From Acidovorax sp. sic0104 (lineage in GTDB: Bacteria; Pseudomonadota; Gammaproteobacteria; Burkholderiales; Burkholderiaceae_C): a stretch of DNA of 64,000 nucleotides. The notes below the pieces were generated by a model. The model ran no database searches and was not told where the DNA came from. It saw nothing but the letters and a program-made list of their open reading frames with translations. The stretch's first letter is position 1. The number at the start of each line of letters is the position of its first letter. The position numbers were made by a program, and so were the translations under genes. This document shows positions 17,445 to 25,918 of the stretch, in pieces. The stretch lies in assembly GCF_019219095.1 (NCBI RefSeq), contig NZ_JAHUWH010000003.1:124001-188000 (forward strand). The letters run 5' to 3'.

Positions 17445-17692
17445 GTTCGGGTTGAGCTTGTCGAAACCGGGGCGTCTTACCCCCCGGCCGTTCGGGTTGA
17501 GCTTGTCGAAACCGGGGCGCCTCACCCCGCCCGTTCGGGTTGAGCTTGTCGAAACCGGGGCGCCTCACCTCCGTCCGTTCGGGTTGAGCTTGTCGAAACC
17601 GGGGCGCCTCACCTCCGTCCGTTCGGGTTGAGCTTGTCGAAACCGGGGTGCCTCACCTCCGTCCGTTCGGGTTGAGCTTGTCGAAACCGGGG
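17445..17692 (+). repeat. 44-bp tandem repeat array, 6 copies
   Basis: Copies of GTTCGGGTTGAGCTTGTCGA, continuing AACCGGGGCGCCTCACCTCCGTCC, begin at 17445, 17490, 17533, 17577, 17621 and 17665. Successive starts are 43-45 bases apart and copies 3-6 are nearly identical. The repeated sequence is the reverse complement of the terminus of the larger units that follow. Confidence 0.95.
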
Positions 17693-18041
17693 TGCGCTCG
17701 CGGGCTCGCTGAGGGGCAGCATGCCTGGTTCAAGTGCGGAGGCCGGGAGTCGCCCGGCGGCGAGTGTCTTTCTTTTGCTTCGCCAAAAGAAAGGCACCAA
17801 AGAAAAGGCGACCCTGCTGTCTGCGTCCCCTTCGCTGCGCTGCGGGGCAACCTGGGGTGCTCGGGCGCGGGGTGTGCCGCAGAACTCACTGCGCGCTGCG
17901 CGCTCCGTTCAGACAACTGCGGCAAGTCAGAGCACGAAGGCGTGTGTCCTTCGGCACACGCCCACCCCGCCCCCTGCGCGCCCCAGGCGCATCCAGAAGG
18001 GATGGGAGGGCCAAACAGCCACACGGGCCATTGCTGCGCTC
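17693..18041 (-). repeat. Large repeat unit, inverted and diverged copy
   Basis: Read on the minus strand this follows the two plus-strand units from the AACGCGATGGCCCGTGTGGC region through CGCAGTTGTCTGAACGGAGC to GCGAGCCCGCGAGC. It has several internal substitutions and one remodelled segment around 17938-17970. Facing the copy at 18042, it makes an inverted repeat several hundred bases long. Confidence 0.8.
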
Positions 18042-18490
18042 GGCCCCGCCTGCGCAGCGCGCGGCGCGCGGCGCATGCGCCCGCGTTTTGGGGCCGAGCA
18101 ACGCGATGGCCCGTGTGGCTGTTTGGATGTTCGGCTGTTCACCCCCTGCTGGCTGCGCCTGCGGCGGGGCGGTTACGGGGTGGCATGCGCGTCGGAGCGC
18201 GCATGCTTCGTGTACTGACTCGCCGCAGTTGTCTGAACGGAGCGCCCCAGGCGCGCAGTGAGTTCTGCGGCGCACCCCGCAACCGCCCCGACGCAGGTTG
18301 CCCCGTAGCGCAGCGCAGGGGCCGCAGACTGGGGGTCGCCCTTTCTTTGGTGACTTTCTTTCGGTGACGCGAAAGAAAGTTACCGCGCCGCCGGGCGCGC
18401 ACCCCGGCTCCCGCACTCCACACAAGCACACCACCCAATCAGCGAGCCCGCGAGCAGCACCCAGGTTTCGACAAGCTCAACCCAAACGGG
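18042..18490 (+). repeat. Large ~450-bp repeat unit, direct copy 1
   Basis: Starts GGCCCCGCCTGCGCAGCGCG, continues through GTTTGGATGTTCGGCTGT, CGCAGTTGTCTGAACG and CAGACTGGGGGTCGCC, then a short Ala/Thr-rich hairpin (CTTTCTTTCG...CGAAAGAAAG), and ends with TTTCGACAAGCTCAACCC. It is followed 483 bases on by a nearly identical copy. Confidence 0.9.
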
Positions 18491-18524
18491 CGAGGGTCAA
18501 GGCGCCCCAACTTCGACAGGCCCA

Positions 18525-18968
18525 GCCCCGCCTGCGCAGCGCGCGGCGCATGCGCCCGCGTCTTGGGGGCCGAGCAACGCGATGGCCCGTGTGGCTGTTT
18601 GGATGTTCGGCTGTCCACCCCCTCCTGGCTGCGCCTGCGGCGGGGCGGTTGCGGGGTGGCATGGGCGCCTTAGCGCGCATGCTTCGTGTACTGGCTCGCC
18701 GCAGTTGTCTGAACGAAGCGCCCCAGGCGCGCAGTGAGTTCTGCGGCGCACCCCGCAACCGCCCCGACGCAGGTTTGCCCCACAGCGCAGCGCAGGGGTC
18801 GCAGACTGGGGGTCGCCTTTCTTTTGGGTACTTTTCTTTGGCGAAGCAAAGAAGAAGTACCTCGCCCGCCGGGGCGAACTCCCGGCCTCCGCCCTTGAAC
18901 CAGGCACACCACCCAATCAGCGAGCCCGCGAGCAGCCCCCAGGTTTCGACAAGCTCAACCCGACCGGG
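18525..18968 (+). repeat. Large ~450-bp repeat unit, direct copy 2
   Basis: Highly similar to the unit at 18042 over its length, with small indels that break any common reading frame. It has the same order of landmarks, a hairpin around 18820-18860 (TACTTTTCTTTGG...AAGAAGTA), and the same end TTTCGACAAGCTCAACCCGA. Extra TTCGACAGGCTCA-type terminal fragments follow at 18982, 19038 and 19077. Confidence 0.9.
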
Positions 18969-19139
18969 CGGGAGGCAAGGCGCCCCGGTTTCGACAGGCT
19001 CAATCCGAACGGGCAATAGCTGTGCCAAGGCTTCCACAGGCCCAGCCCAAACGGACGGAGCAGCGATACGCCCGCTGTCGACAGGCTCAGCCCGAACGGT
19101 TCAGAGAAACAGGCCCATGGAATGGCACACAACGCCACG

Positions 19140-20102
19140 TCAATCCCCCACCTCCAACCTGCGCCCGTATTGCACCAGACTGGTCTGCTTCAACGCCCTC
19201 ATCATCACCTTCGCCGCCGGCGACAACAGCCGGTCCGTGCGCGTGATGATCCCGAACGCGTCCATGTGGCAAGGCATCGCCATCGGCAACACCGCCACGA
19301 TCCCATGCGATGCGTAGTAGTGCGCCACATCCGCCCCCACCACAGCCACCATGTCGCTCTGCTGCAGCATCCGCGTCATGAACAGCAGCGCCGCCGTCTC
19401 CACCACATTCACCGGCGGCGCCAGCCCGTCTTGCTGGAACATCAGGTCGAACCGGTGCCGCAGCACGCTCCCCGCTGGCGGCACGATCCAGCTGGCCGAG
19501 AGCACATCGCGCAGCGTGAGCCCGCTCAGGGTCGACAGCGGATGCCCCGGACGGGTGATGGCGCAGACCAGCTCCTCGGTCAGCGGCTCATAGCGCAGGT
19601 TGCTCTTGTCGTGCTCTTCATACAGGCGCCCCACCACGATGTCGAGCTTGCCCTGGTCCAGTCGCTCCAGCAGCACCGGGCTGGTCTCGATGTCCAGCGA
19701 GATGCGCAGGCTGGGGTGCTCCTGCTTGACCAGCGCCACGGCCGCCGGCAGCAGGCTCAGGCCTGGTGAGGTGATCGCGCCGATGCCCACCTGGCCGTAG
19801 TGGCCCCGCTTGAGCGCGCCGATCTCATCGTGCGCCTGGTTCAGATTGGCCAGTGCCATGCGCGCGTGGCGGATCATGGTCTCGCCGTACCAGGTGGGGC
19901 GCATGCCGCGCGGAAGCCGCTCGAACAAAGGTACCTCCAGCACGTCCTCCAGATCCTTGAGGAGCTTGGACGCAGCGGGCTGCGTCATGCTCAGTACCTG
20001 GGCCGCGCGGTGGATGTTGCCTTCCTCCGCCAGAGCCACCAGCAGCAGCAGCTGGCGCGTCTTGAGGCGGGCCCGGATGAACCAGTGGTTGTAGGTGCTC
20101 AT
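19140..20102 (-). CDS. gbpR: GbpR-like LysR regulator of sugar catabolism
   Basis: 320 residues from the ATG at 20102. The N-terminal helix-turn-helix is LKTRQLLLLVALAEEGNIHRAAQVLSMTQPAASKLLKDLEDVL. The effector domain (VGIGAITSPGLSLLPAAVALVKQEHPSLRISLDIETS to QYGRRLEVGD) resembles GbpR, which controls ChvE-type sugar uptake in Agrobacterium and Azospirillum. It is divergent from the semialdehyde dehydrogenase gene and close to chvE-gguAB. It probably controls this whole sugar locus through the TATTGATAT-type sites at 16540 and 20128. Confidence 0.85.
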   Translation of the reverse strand: MSTYNHWFIRARLKTRQLLLLVALAEEGNIHRAAQVLSMTQPAASKLLKDLEDVLEVPLFERLPRGMRPTWYGETMIRHARMALANLNQAHDEIGALKRGHYGQVGIGAITSPGLSLLPAAVALVKQEHPSLRISLDIETSPVLLERLDQGKLDIVVGRLYEEHDKSNLRYEPLTEELVCAITRPGHPLSTLSGLTLRDVLSASWIVPPAGSVLRHRFDLMFQQDGLAPPVNVVETAALLFMTRMLQQSDMVAVVGADVAHYYASHGIVAVLPMAMPCHMDAFGIITRTDRLLSPAAKVMMRALKQTSLVQYGRRLEVGD

Positions 20103-20127
20103 AGGCTGGGGTTTTCCAGAATGCGGG

Positions 20128-20177
20128 TATTGATATGTATTTTGTCTAAAAAATGATTGGATTGATATCAAAATCAT
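20128..20177. promoter_or_regulatory. Probable GbpR operator region between LysR and dehydrogenase genes
   Basis: TATTGATATG at 20128 repeats a site next to the SDR gene. TTGATATCAA at 20162 is a perfect 10-bp palindrome, flanked by ATGATT and AATCAT. All lie in the 120-bp divergent region. LysR-type proteins bind such T-N11-A dyads, with one site in the operon promoter and one in their own. Confidence 0.6.
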
Positions 20178-20222
20178 CCATAGACTTCGCCGCACCCATC
20201 ACAAAGGCTCACAAAGGCCCCC

Positions 20223-21674
20223 ATGAAGTTCGGCGACATGCAGCAAAACCCTCGGCACCTGATCAATGGCCGCTGGGAAATCGGCACCACCACCGGCGTC
20301 AGCACCAACCCGTCGGACACCCGCGAAGTGGTGGCCGAATACGCCCGCGCCGACCGCAACCAGACCGAACTGGCTGTGCGGGCCGCCGCCGATGCCCTGC
20401 GCACCTGGAGCCAGAGCAACCCGCAGCGCCGTGCCGATGTCCTGGACATGATCGGCTCCGAGCTGCTGGCCCGCAAGGACGCGCTGGGCACGCTGCTGGC
20501 CCGCGAGGAAGGCAAGACGCTGCCCGAGGCCATCGCCGAGGTCGCGCGCAGCGGGCAGATCTTCAAGTTCTTCGCTGGCGAGGCGCTGCGCATCCCTGGC
20601 GAGCTGATGGCGTCGGTGCGCCAGGGCGTGCAGGTGGACATCACCCGTGAGCCCGTGGGCGTGGTGGGCGTCATCGCGCCCTGGAACTTCCCGTTCGCGA
20701 TTCCGGCCTGGAAGATCGCCCCGGCCCTGGCCTACGGCAACACGGTGGTCTTCAAGCCCGCCGAGCTGGTACCGGCCTGCGGCTGGGCGCTGGCAGAGAT
20801 CATCAGCCGCAGCGGGCTGCCTGCAGGCGCCTTCAACCTCGTGATGGGCAGCGGCCGCGAGGTGGGCCAGACGATGGTGGACCACCCGATGGTCAACGCA
20901 CTGAGCTTCACCGGCTCGGTCTCCACCGGCGACAGCATCCTGCGCGCGGCCTCGGCCCGGCGCGCCAAGGTGCAGCTGGAGATGGGCGGCAAGAATCCGC
21001 TCGTCGTGCTGGCCGATGCCGACATGGAACAAGCGGTTGACTGTGCGCTGCAGGGCTCGTACTTCTCGACCGGCCAGCGCTGCACGGCATCGAGCCGCCT
21101 GATCGTGGAGGCCCGCGTGCACGACGCCTTCGTGGCACGGCTGCGCGAGCGGCTGGCCGCGCTCAAGGTGGGCAACGCGCTGGAGCGCGGCATTGAAATG
21201 GGCCCCGTGGTGGACGGCAGTCAGCTCGATCAGAACCTCGGCTATGTGGAGATGGCCCGCACCGAAGGCGCCGAGCATGTGTGGGGCGGCGAGCGCGTGG
21301 AACGCGCCACGCCTGGCCACTACATGAGCCCCGCCCTCTTCCTGGCGCGGCCCGAGCACCGCATCGCCCGCGAAGAAATCTTCGGCCCCGTGGCCTGCGT
21401 GCTGCGCGCCGACGACTACGACCATGCGCTGGCACTGGCCAACGACACCCCCTTCGGCCTGTGCGCGGGCATCTGCACCACATCGCTCAAACACGCCATG
21501 CACTTCAAGCGCCACGCCGCAGCGGGCATGACCATGGTCAACCTGCCCACGGCGGGCGTGGATTTTCACGTGCCCTTCGGCGGGCGCAAGGAATCGAGCT
21601 ACGGCGCGCGCGAACAGGGCCGCTACGCCGCCGAGTTCTACACCACCGTCAAGACAGGCTACATGCTGGCCTGA
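20223..21674 (+). CDS. 2-oxoglutarate semialdehyde (aldehyde) dehydrogenase
   Basis: 483 residues. Aldehyde dehydrogenase hallmarks are present: APWNFPFAIPAWKIAPALAYGNTVVFKPAE, catalytic-base glutamate E253 in LEMGGKNP, nucleophile C287 in STGQRCTASSR, and EEIFGPVACV. In this setting it should oxidise 2-oxoglutarate semialdehyde, the product of the arabinose branch, to 2-oxoglutarate with NAD(P)+. Close relatives also act on succinate semialdehyde, so the substrate rests on the neighbouring dehydratases. It is divergent from the GbpR-like regulator. Confidence 0.88.
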   Translation: MKFGDMQQNPRHLINGRWEIGTTTGVSTNPSDTREVVAEYARADRNQTELAVRAAADALRTWSQSNPQRRADVLDMIGSELLARKDALGTLLAREEGKTLPEAIAEVARSGQIFKFFAGEALRIPGELMASVRQGVQVDITREPVGVVGVIAPWNFPFAIPAWKIAPALAYGNTVVFKPAELVPACGWALAEIISRSGLPAGAFNLVMGSGREVGQTMVDHPMVNALSFTGSVSTGDSILRAASARRAKVQLEMGGKNPLVVLADADMEQAVDCALQGSYFSTGQRCTASSRLIVEARVHDAFVARLRERLAALKVGNALERGIEMGPVVDGSQLDQNLGYVEMARTEGAEHVWGGERVERATPGHYMSPALFLARPEHRIAREEIFGPVACVLRADDYDHALALANDTPFGLCAGICTTSLKHAMHFKRHAAAGMTMVNLPTAGVDFHVPFGGRKESSYGAREQGRYAAEFYTTVKTGYMLA

Positions 21675-21700
21675 ACGGTCAAGAAAATAAAAGAAGAGAG

Positions 21701-21733
21701 AAGAGAAGAGAAGAGAAGAGAAGAGAAGAGAAG
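21701..21733 (+). repeat. Pentanucleotide simple repeat (AAGAG)6 upstream of ytfQ
   Basis: Six exact AAGAG units plus a partial one, with a slightly irregular purine run before it (21681-21700). It lies in the 141-bp gap between the dehydrogenase stop and the binding-protein start, 83 bases upstream of that start. Confidence 0.9.
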
Positions 21734-21815
21734 GCACGACGACAGAAACCAACCGATCCCGCAACGCAGTCATCAACCAACCATTCATTAATTCAAGAAA
21801 GCAGGAGACAAGAAG

Positions 21816-22796
21816 ATGATGATGAACGACAAGAAACTGAGCCGCCGCACCGTGGCCATGGCCCTTGCAGCCACCCCCATGGCCGCGCTGCTGCCATCGG
21901 CCGCCTGGGCCCAGAAACCCATCGTCCTGGGCTTCAGCCAGGTCGGTGCCGAAAGCGAATGGCGCACCGCCAACACCGAGTCGATCAAGTCGGCGGCCAA
22001 GGAAGCCGGCATCGAGCTCAAGTTCTCGGACGCACAGCAAAAGCAGGAAAACCAGATCAAGGCCATCCGCTCCTTCATTGCGCAAAAGGTGGATGTGATC
22101 GCGTTCTCGCCCGTGGTCGAGTCCGGCTGGGAGCCCGTTCTGCGCGAAGCCAAGGCCGCAAAGATCCCCGTGGTGCTGACCGACCGCTCGGTCAACGTGA
22201 AGGACACCTCGCTGTACGTGACTTTCATGGGCTCTGACTTCGTGGAAGAAGGCCGCAAGGCAGGCCGCTGGCTCGTCGACAAGATGAAAGACCAGAAGGG
22301 CGACGTGAACATCGTGGAGTTGCAGGGCACCGTGGGCTCGGCTCCTGCCATCGACCGCAAGAAGGGCTTCGAGGAAGTCATCAAGGCGGACCCCAAGTTC
22401 AAGATCCTGCGCTCGCAGACCGGCGACTTCACCCGCGCCAAGGGCAAGGAAGTGATGGAAGCCTTCCTCAAGGCCGAGGGCAAGAAGATCAATGTGCTGT
22501 ATGCGCACAACGACGACATGGCCATCGGTGCGATCCAGGCCATCGAAGAGGCCGGCATGAAGCCCGCCAAGGACATCACCATCATCTCCATCGACGCGGT
22601 CAAGGGCGCGTTCGAAGCCATGATCGCCGGCAAGCTCAACGTGAGCGTGGAGTGCAGCCCCCTGCTGGGCCCGCAGCTGATGAGCGCCGTGAAAGACATC
22701 AAGGCGGGCAAGGCGGTGCAAAAGCGCATCGTGACCGAGGAAGGCATCTTCCCGATGGAAGTGGCGGCCAAGGAATTCCCCAACAGGAAGTATTGA
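21816..22796 (+). CDS. ytfQ: Sugar ABC transporter binding protein (galactofuranose/YtfQ type)
   Basis: 326 residues; three consecutive ATGs begin at 21816 and AGGAGA precedes them. A Tat-like signal ([26 protein letters not shown]) precedes a periplasmic-binding domain very like E. coli Ytf[98 protein letters not shown]. YtfQ binds galactofuranose, and relatives bind arabinofuranose or galactopyranose. Its cognate ATPase and permeases appear to be those at 27153-30770. Confidence 0.9.
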   Translation: MMMNDKKLSRRTVAMALAATPMAALLPSAAWAQKPIVLGFSQVGAESEWRTANTESIKSAAKEAGIELKFSDAQQKQENQIKAIRSFIAQKVDVIAFSPVVESGWEPVLREAKAAKIPVVLTDRSVNVKDTSLYVTFMGSDFVEEGRKAGRWLVDKMKDQKGDVNIVELQGTVGSAPAIDRKKGFEEVIKADPKFKILRSQTGDFTRAKGKEVMEAFLKAEGKKINVLYAHNDDMAIGAIQAIEEAGMKPAKDITIISIDAVKGAFEAMIAGKLNVSVECSPLLGPQLMSAVKDIKAGKAVQKRIVTEEGIFPMEVAAKEFPNRKY

Positions 22797-22916
22797 CCCC
22801 CTGAGGCGCTGCGCGCCTTCCCCCTTTCTCTCGCATCGCTGCGCGATGCGTGAAGGGGGACGCCACCAGCGCGGCGGGGCGGCCTTGCGCGGTGGCACTG
22901 GCGTTGGGCCGCGCCA
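22797..22916 (+). repeat. GC-rich interspersed repeat between ytfQ and chvE
   Basis: Contains CTGAGGCGCTGCGCGCCTTC, a GGGGGACGCC segment, GCGGCGGGGCGGCCTTGCGC and GGCC/GCGCC ends. The same order of blocks recurs at 25765-25865 inside the end of gguA, and a partial copy lies at 47572-47625 between tctD and tctE. Confidence 0.75.
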
Positions 22917-22983
22917 ACTGCGACGGCCATGCCGCCACTGGCATCCCTTGACGCAAAAGATTCACAACAGGAGACGGAAACAA

Positions 22984-24054
22984 ATGAAGCGTGCAATTTT
23001 CAAGGCCGCGCTGGCCACCGTGGCGCTTGCTGCCATCGGCGCCACGTCGCTGGCATCGGCCCAGGACAAGGGAAGCATCGGCATCTCGATGCCCACCAAG
23101 TCCTCGTCGCGCTGGATCGCCGACGGCGACAACATGGTCAAGGTGCTCAAGGAGCGCGGCTACAAGACCGACCTGCAGTACGCCGACGACGACATCCCCA
23201 ACCAGCTGGCCCAGATCGAGAACATGATCACCAAGGGTGCCAAGGTGCTGGTGATCGCCTCCATCGACGGAACCACGCTCTCGCGCGTGCTGCAGAACGC
23301 GGCCGACAAGGGCGTGAAGGTCATCGCCTACGACCGCCTGATCAAGGGCTCGAAGAACGTGGACTACTACGCCACGTTCGACAACTTCCAGGTCGGCGTG
23401 CTGCAGGCCACGTCCATCGTGGACAAGCTGGGCCTGAAGCAGGGCAAGGGGCCGTTCAACATCGAACTCTTCGGCGGCTCGCCCGACGACAACAACGCTT
23501 TCTTCTTCTACGACGGTGCGATGAGCGTACTGCAGCCGTACATCGACAGCGGCAAGCTGGTGGTGCGCAGCAAACAGACGGGCATGAACAAGGTGGGCAC
23601 GCTGCGCTGGGACGGCTCGGTCGCCCAGGCGCGCATGGACAACCTGCTGTCGGCCTACTACGGCAAGGACAAGGTGCATGCCGTGCTGTCGCCGTACGAC
23701 GGCCTGTCCATTGGCATCCTGTCGTCCTTGAAGGGCGTGGGCTACTGCACCGCGCAGCAGCCCTGCCCCGTGGTCAGCGGCCAGGACGCCGAGGTGCCCT
23801 CGGTCAAGTCCATCCTGAAGGGCGAGCAGTACTCCACCGTCTTCAAGGACACGCGCGAGCTGGCCAAGGTGGCGGCCAACATGGTGGACGCCACGCTGTC
23901 GGGCAAGCAGCCCGAGATCAACGACACCAAGACCTACAACAACGGCGTGAAGGTAGTGCCCTCGTACCTGCTCAAGCCCGTGTCGGTCGATGCATCCAAC
24001 TGGAACGCCATCCTGGTGGGTAGCGGCTACTACAAGGAATCGCAGATCAAGTAG
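22984..24054 (+). CDS. chvE: ChvE-type multiple-sugar-binding protein
   Basis: 356 residues with AGGAGAC upstream of the ATG. A Sec signal peptide ([26 protein letters not shown], cleaved near AQ) precedes a domain matching Chv[101 protein letters not shown]. ChvE binds arabinose, galactose, glucose and xylose in the periplasm. It is followed by its ATPase and permease (GguA, GguB). Confidence 0.93.
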   Translation: MKRAIFKAALATVALAAIGATSLASAQDKGSIGISMPTKSSSRWIADGDNMVKVLKERGYKTDLQYADDDIPNQLAQIENMITKGAKVLVIASIDGTTLSRVLQNAADKGVKVIAYDRLIKGSKNVDYYATFDNFQVGVLQATSIVDKLGLKQGKGPFNIELFGGSPDDNNAFFFYDGAMSVLQPYIDSGKLVVRSKQTGMNKVGTLRWDGSVAQARMDNLLSAYYGKDKVHAVLSPYDGLSIGILSSLKGVGYCTAQQPCPVVSGQDAEVPSVKSILKGEQYSTVFKDTRELAKVAANMVDATLSGKQPEINDTKTYNNGVKVVPSYLLKPVSVDASNWNAILVGSGYYKESQIK

Positions 24055-24060
24055 TGCAGA

Positions 24061-24167
24061 GCGTCTCAAAAAACTCTTCTGGCGTCGTTGCCGGGTCTTG
24101 TCGTACTGGCGTACTGCCTGCGACCCAGCGCCTAGCCAGAAACGCTGCGCTGAGTTTTGTGAAACGC
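24061..24167. repeat. Inverted-repeat element between chvE and gguA
   Basis: GCGTCTCAAAAAACTC at 24061 pairs with GAGTTTTGTGAAACGC at 24152 with two mismatches, and the inner segments TTCTGGC/GCCAGAA and GCCGGGTC/GACCCAGC also pair. The result is a ~107-base stem structure in the leader between two operon genes. It could be a mobile-type palindromic repeat or a partial terminator that lowers gguAB expression relative to chvE. Confidence 0.7.
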
Positions 24168-24254
24168 TCCACGCCATGCCTCGCTGCCGGGACACCACCC
24201 GGCAGCAAGACTTTCAGGGCCCCAGACGGCCCCCTGTACGAGCCTAGTCAGTCC

Positions 24255-25913
24255 ATGCTTCTTGAAATGCGGAACATCCGCAAAACCTTCCCCGGTGTGG
24301 TGGCCCTGAACCAGGTGAACCTGCGGGTGAAGGCCGGTGAGATCCATGCCATCGTCGGCGAGAACGGCGCGGGCAAGTCCACGCTGATGAAGGTGCTCTC
24401 CGGCGTGTACCCGCACGGCAGCTACAGCGGCGAGATCGTCTACGACGGCGAGGAACGCCAGTTCGGCGGCATCCGCGACAGCGAACACCTGGGCGTGATC
24501 ATCATCCACCAGGAGCTGGCGCTGGTGCCTTTGCTCTCCATCGCCGAAAACATCTTCCTGGGCAACGAGACCGCGCGCTACGGCGTCATCGACTGGATGG
24601 CCGCGCACAGCAAGACGCAGGCGCTGCTGCACAAGGTGGGCCTGCGCGAACCCCCCGAGACGCTGGTCACCCACCTGGGCGTGGGCAAGCAGCAGCTGGT
24701 GGAAATTGCCAAGGCGCTCTCGCGCCAGGTGCGCCTGTTGATCCTGGACGAGCCCACCGCCAGCCTGAACGAGAACGACAGTCAGGCGCTGCTGGACCTG
24801 CTGCTGGAGCTCAAGGCCCAGGGCATCACCTGCATCCTCATCTCGCACAAGCTCAATGAAATCTCGCGCGTGGCCGACTCCATCACCGTGCTGCGCGACG
24901 GCAGCACCGTCGAGACCATGGACTGCGGCGCCGCCCCGGTCAGCGAAGACCGGGTGATCAAGGCCATGGTCGGCCGCGAGATGGCCGACCGCTACCCGCC
25001 GCGCGAGCCCCGCATCGGCGAGACCGTTTTCGAGGTGCGCGACTGGCATGCCTGGCACCCCCAGCGCCCGGACCGCGCCTTCATCAAGGGCATCAACCTG
25101 CAGGTGCGCAAGGGCGAGATCGTGGGCATTGCGGGCCTGATGGGCGCGGGCCGCACCGAGCTGGCCATGAGCATCTTCGGCCGCTCGTGGGGTGAGCGCA
25201 TCAGCGGCCAGGTGCTGCTCCACGGCCGCCCCATCGATGTGAGCACCGTGGAAAAGGCCGTGGCCCATGGCCTGGCCTACGTGACCGAAGACCGCAAAGG
25301 CAACGGCCTGGTGCTCAGCGAGGACATCCAGTTCAACGTGTCGCTGGCCAACCTGGGCGGCGTGTCCACCGCCACCGTGATCGACGGCGGGCAGGAGCAC
25401 CGCGTGGCGCAGAACTACCGCGAGAAGCTGCGCATCCGCTGCTCGGGCGTGGACCAGAAGACGCTGAATCTCTCGGGCGGCAACCAGCAGAAGGTGGTGC
25501 TGAGCAAGTGGCTCTTCACCAACCCCGAAGTGCTCATCCTCGACGAGCCCACACGCGGCATCGACGTGGGCGCCAAGTACGAGATCTATACCCTCATCGC
25601 CCAGCTGGCGGCCGAGGGCAAGTGCGTGATCGTGATCTCGTCGGAGATGCCCGAGCTGCTGGGCATCACCGACCGCCTGTACGTGATGAACGAGGGGCGC
25701 TTCGTGGCCGAGATGCCGACCGCCGAGGCATCGCAGGAAAAGATCATGCGCGTGATAGTGGCTGCCCCCCCTGAGTCGCTTCGCGCCATCCCCCCCGAGG
25801 GGGACGCCGCCCGTGCGGCGGGGCGGCCCTTGCACGGCGGCCCTGGCCTGGACCGCGCCAATGCCAGCGCCAGTACCTCCGCATCAGACAGCCACCCGCA
25901 GCGCAACGCATAA
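24255..25913 (+). CDS. gguA: Multiple-sugar ABC transporter ATPase with repeat-derived C-terminal tail
   Basis: 552 residues from the ATG at 24255 ([20 protein letters not shown]). Two fused ATPase halves follow the GguA/MmsA pattern. The first has Walker [10 protein letters not shown] and [13 protein letters not shown]. The second lacks a standard P-loop ([11 protein letters not shown]) but has [15 protein letters not shown] and [13 protein letters not shown]. It powers uptake for ChvE. The last ~50 residues, after KIMRVIV, are encoded by the interspersed repeat also found upstream of chvE and are not part of the family. No good ribosome-binding site precedes 24255. Confidence 0.9.
   Translation: MLLEMRNIRKTFPGVVALNQVNLRVKAGEIHAIVGENGAGKSTLMKVLSGVYPHGSYSGEIVYDGEERQFGGIRDSEHLGVIIIHQELALVPLLSIAENIFLGNETARYGVIDWMAAHSKTQALLHKVGLREPPETLVTHLGVGKQQLVEIAKALSRQVRLLILDEPTASLNENDSQALLDLLLELKAQGITCILISHKLNEISRVADSITVLRDGSTVETMDCGAAPVSEDRVIKAMVGREMADRYPPREPRIGETVFEVRDWHAWHPQRPDRAFIKGINLQVRKGEIVGIAGLMGAGRTELAMSIFGRSWGERISGQVLLHGRPIDVSTVEKAVAHGLAYVTEDRKGNGLVLSEDIQFNVSLANLGGVSTATVIDGGQEHRVAQNYREKLRIRCSGVDQKTLNLSGGNQQKVVLSKWLFTNPEVLILDEPTRGIDVGAKYEIYTLIAQLAAEGKCVIVISSEMPELLGITDRLYVMNEGRFVAEMPTAEASQEKIMRVIVAAPPESLRAIPPEGDAARAAGRPLHGGPGLDRANASASTSASDSHPQRNA
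25765..25865 (+). repeat. GC-rich interspersed repeat forming the gguA C-terminus
   Basis: Same blocks as at 22797-22916: CTGAGTCGCTTCGCGCCATC, GAGGGGGACGCCGCC, GCGGCGGGGCGGCCCTTGCA, GGCC/GCGCC. Here it is read in frame as the end of gguA. Confidence 0.8.
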
Positions 25914-25918
25914 CAACC

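Larger units (their letters stand above)
17380..19139. other. 1.76-kb repeat-rich non-coding block
   Basis: No credible gene was found. Open frames occur in all six frames because the sequence is GC-rich and repetitive, but none has a ribosome site, a family motif or a consistent frame between repeat copies. It holds a six-copy 44-bp tandem array, one inverted and two direct ~450-bp units, and several terminal fragments. It lies between the convergent SDR and LysR genes. Confidence 0.8.

Noticed and set aside
17445..17692. CRISPR array
   Set aside because: The repeats are directly joined with almost no unique spacer and no cas genes are nearby. It is a simple tandem array.
17648..18916. Several open frames of 70-240 codons in the repeat block, on both strands
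   Set aside because: They overlap in all frames, change frame between copies of the same repeat, and lack ribosome-binding sites or family motifs. The high GC content and repeats explain them.
20199..22898. An 899-codon open frame on the minus strand opposite the dehydrogenase and YtfQ genes
   Set aside because: The product is His/Ala/Arg-rich with no family motif, and the plus strand carries two clear genes with intact active sites. It is a shadow of high-GC codon use.
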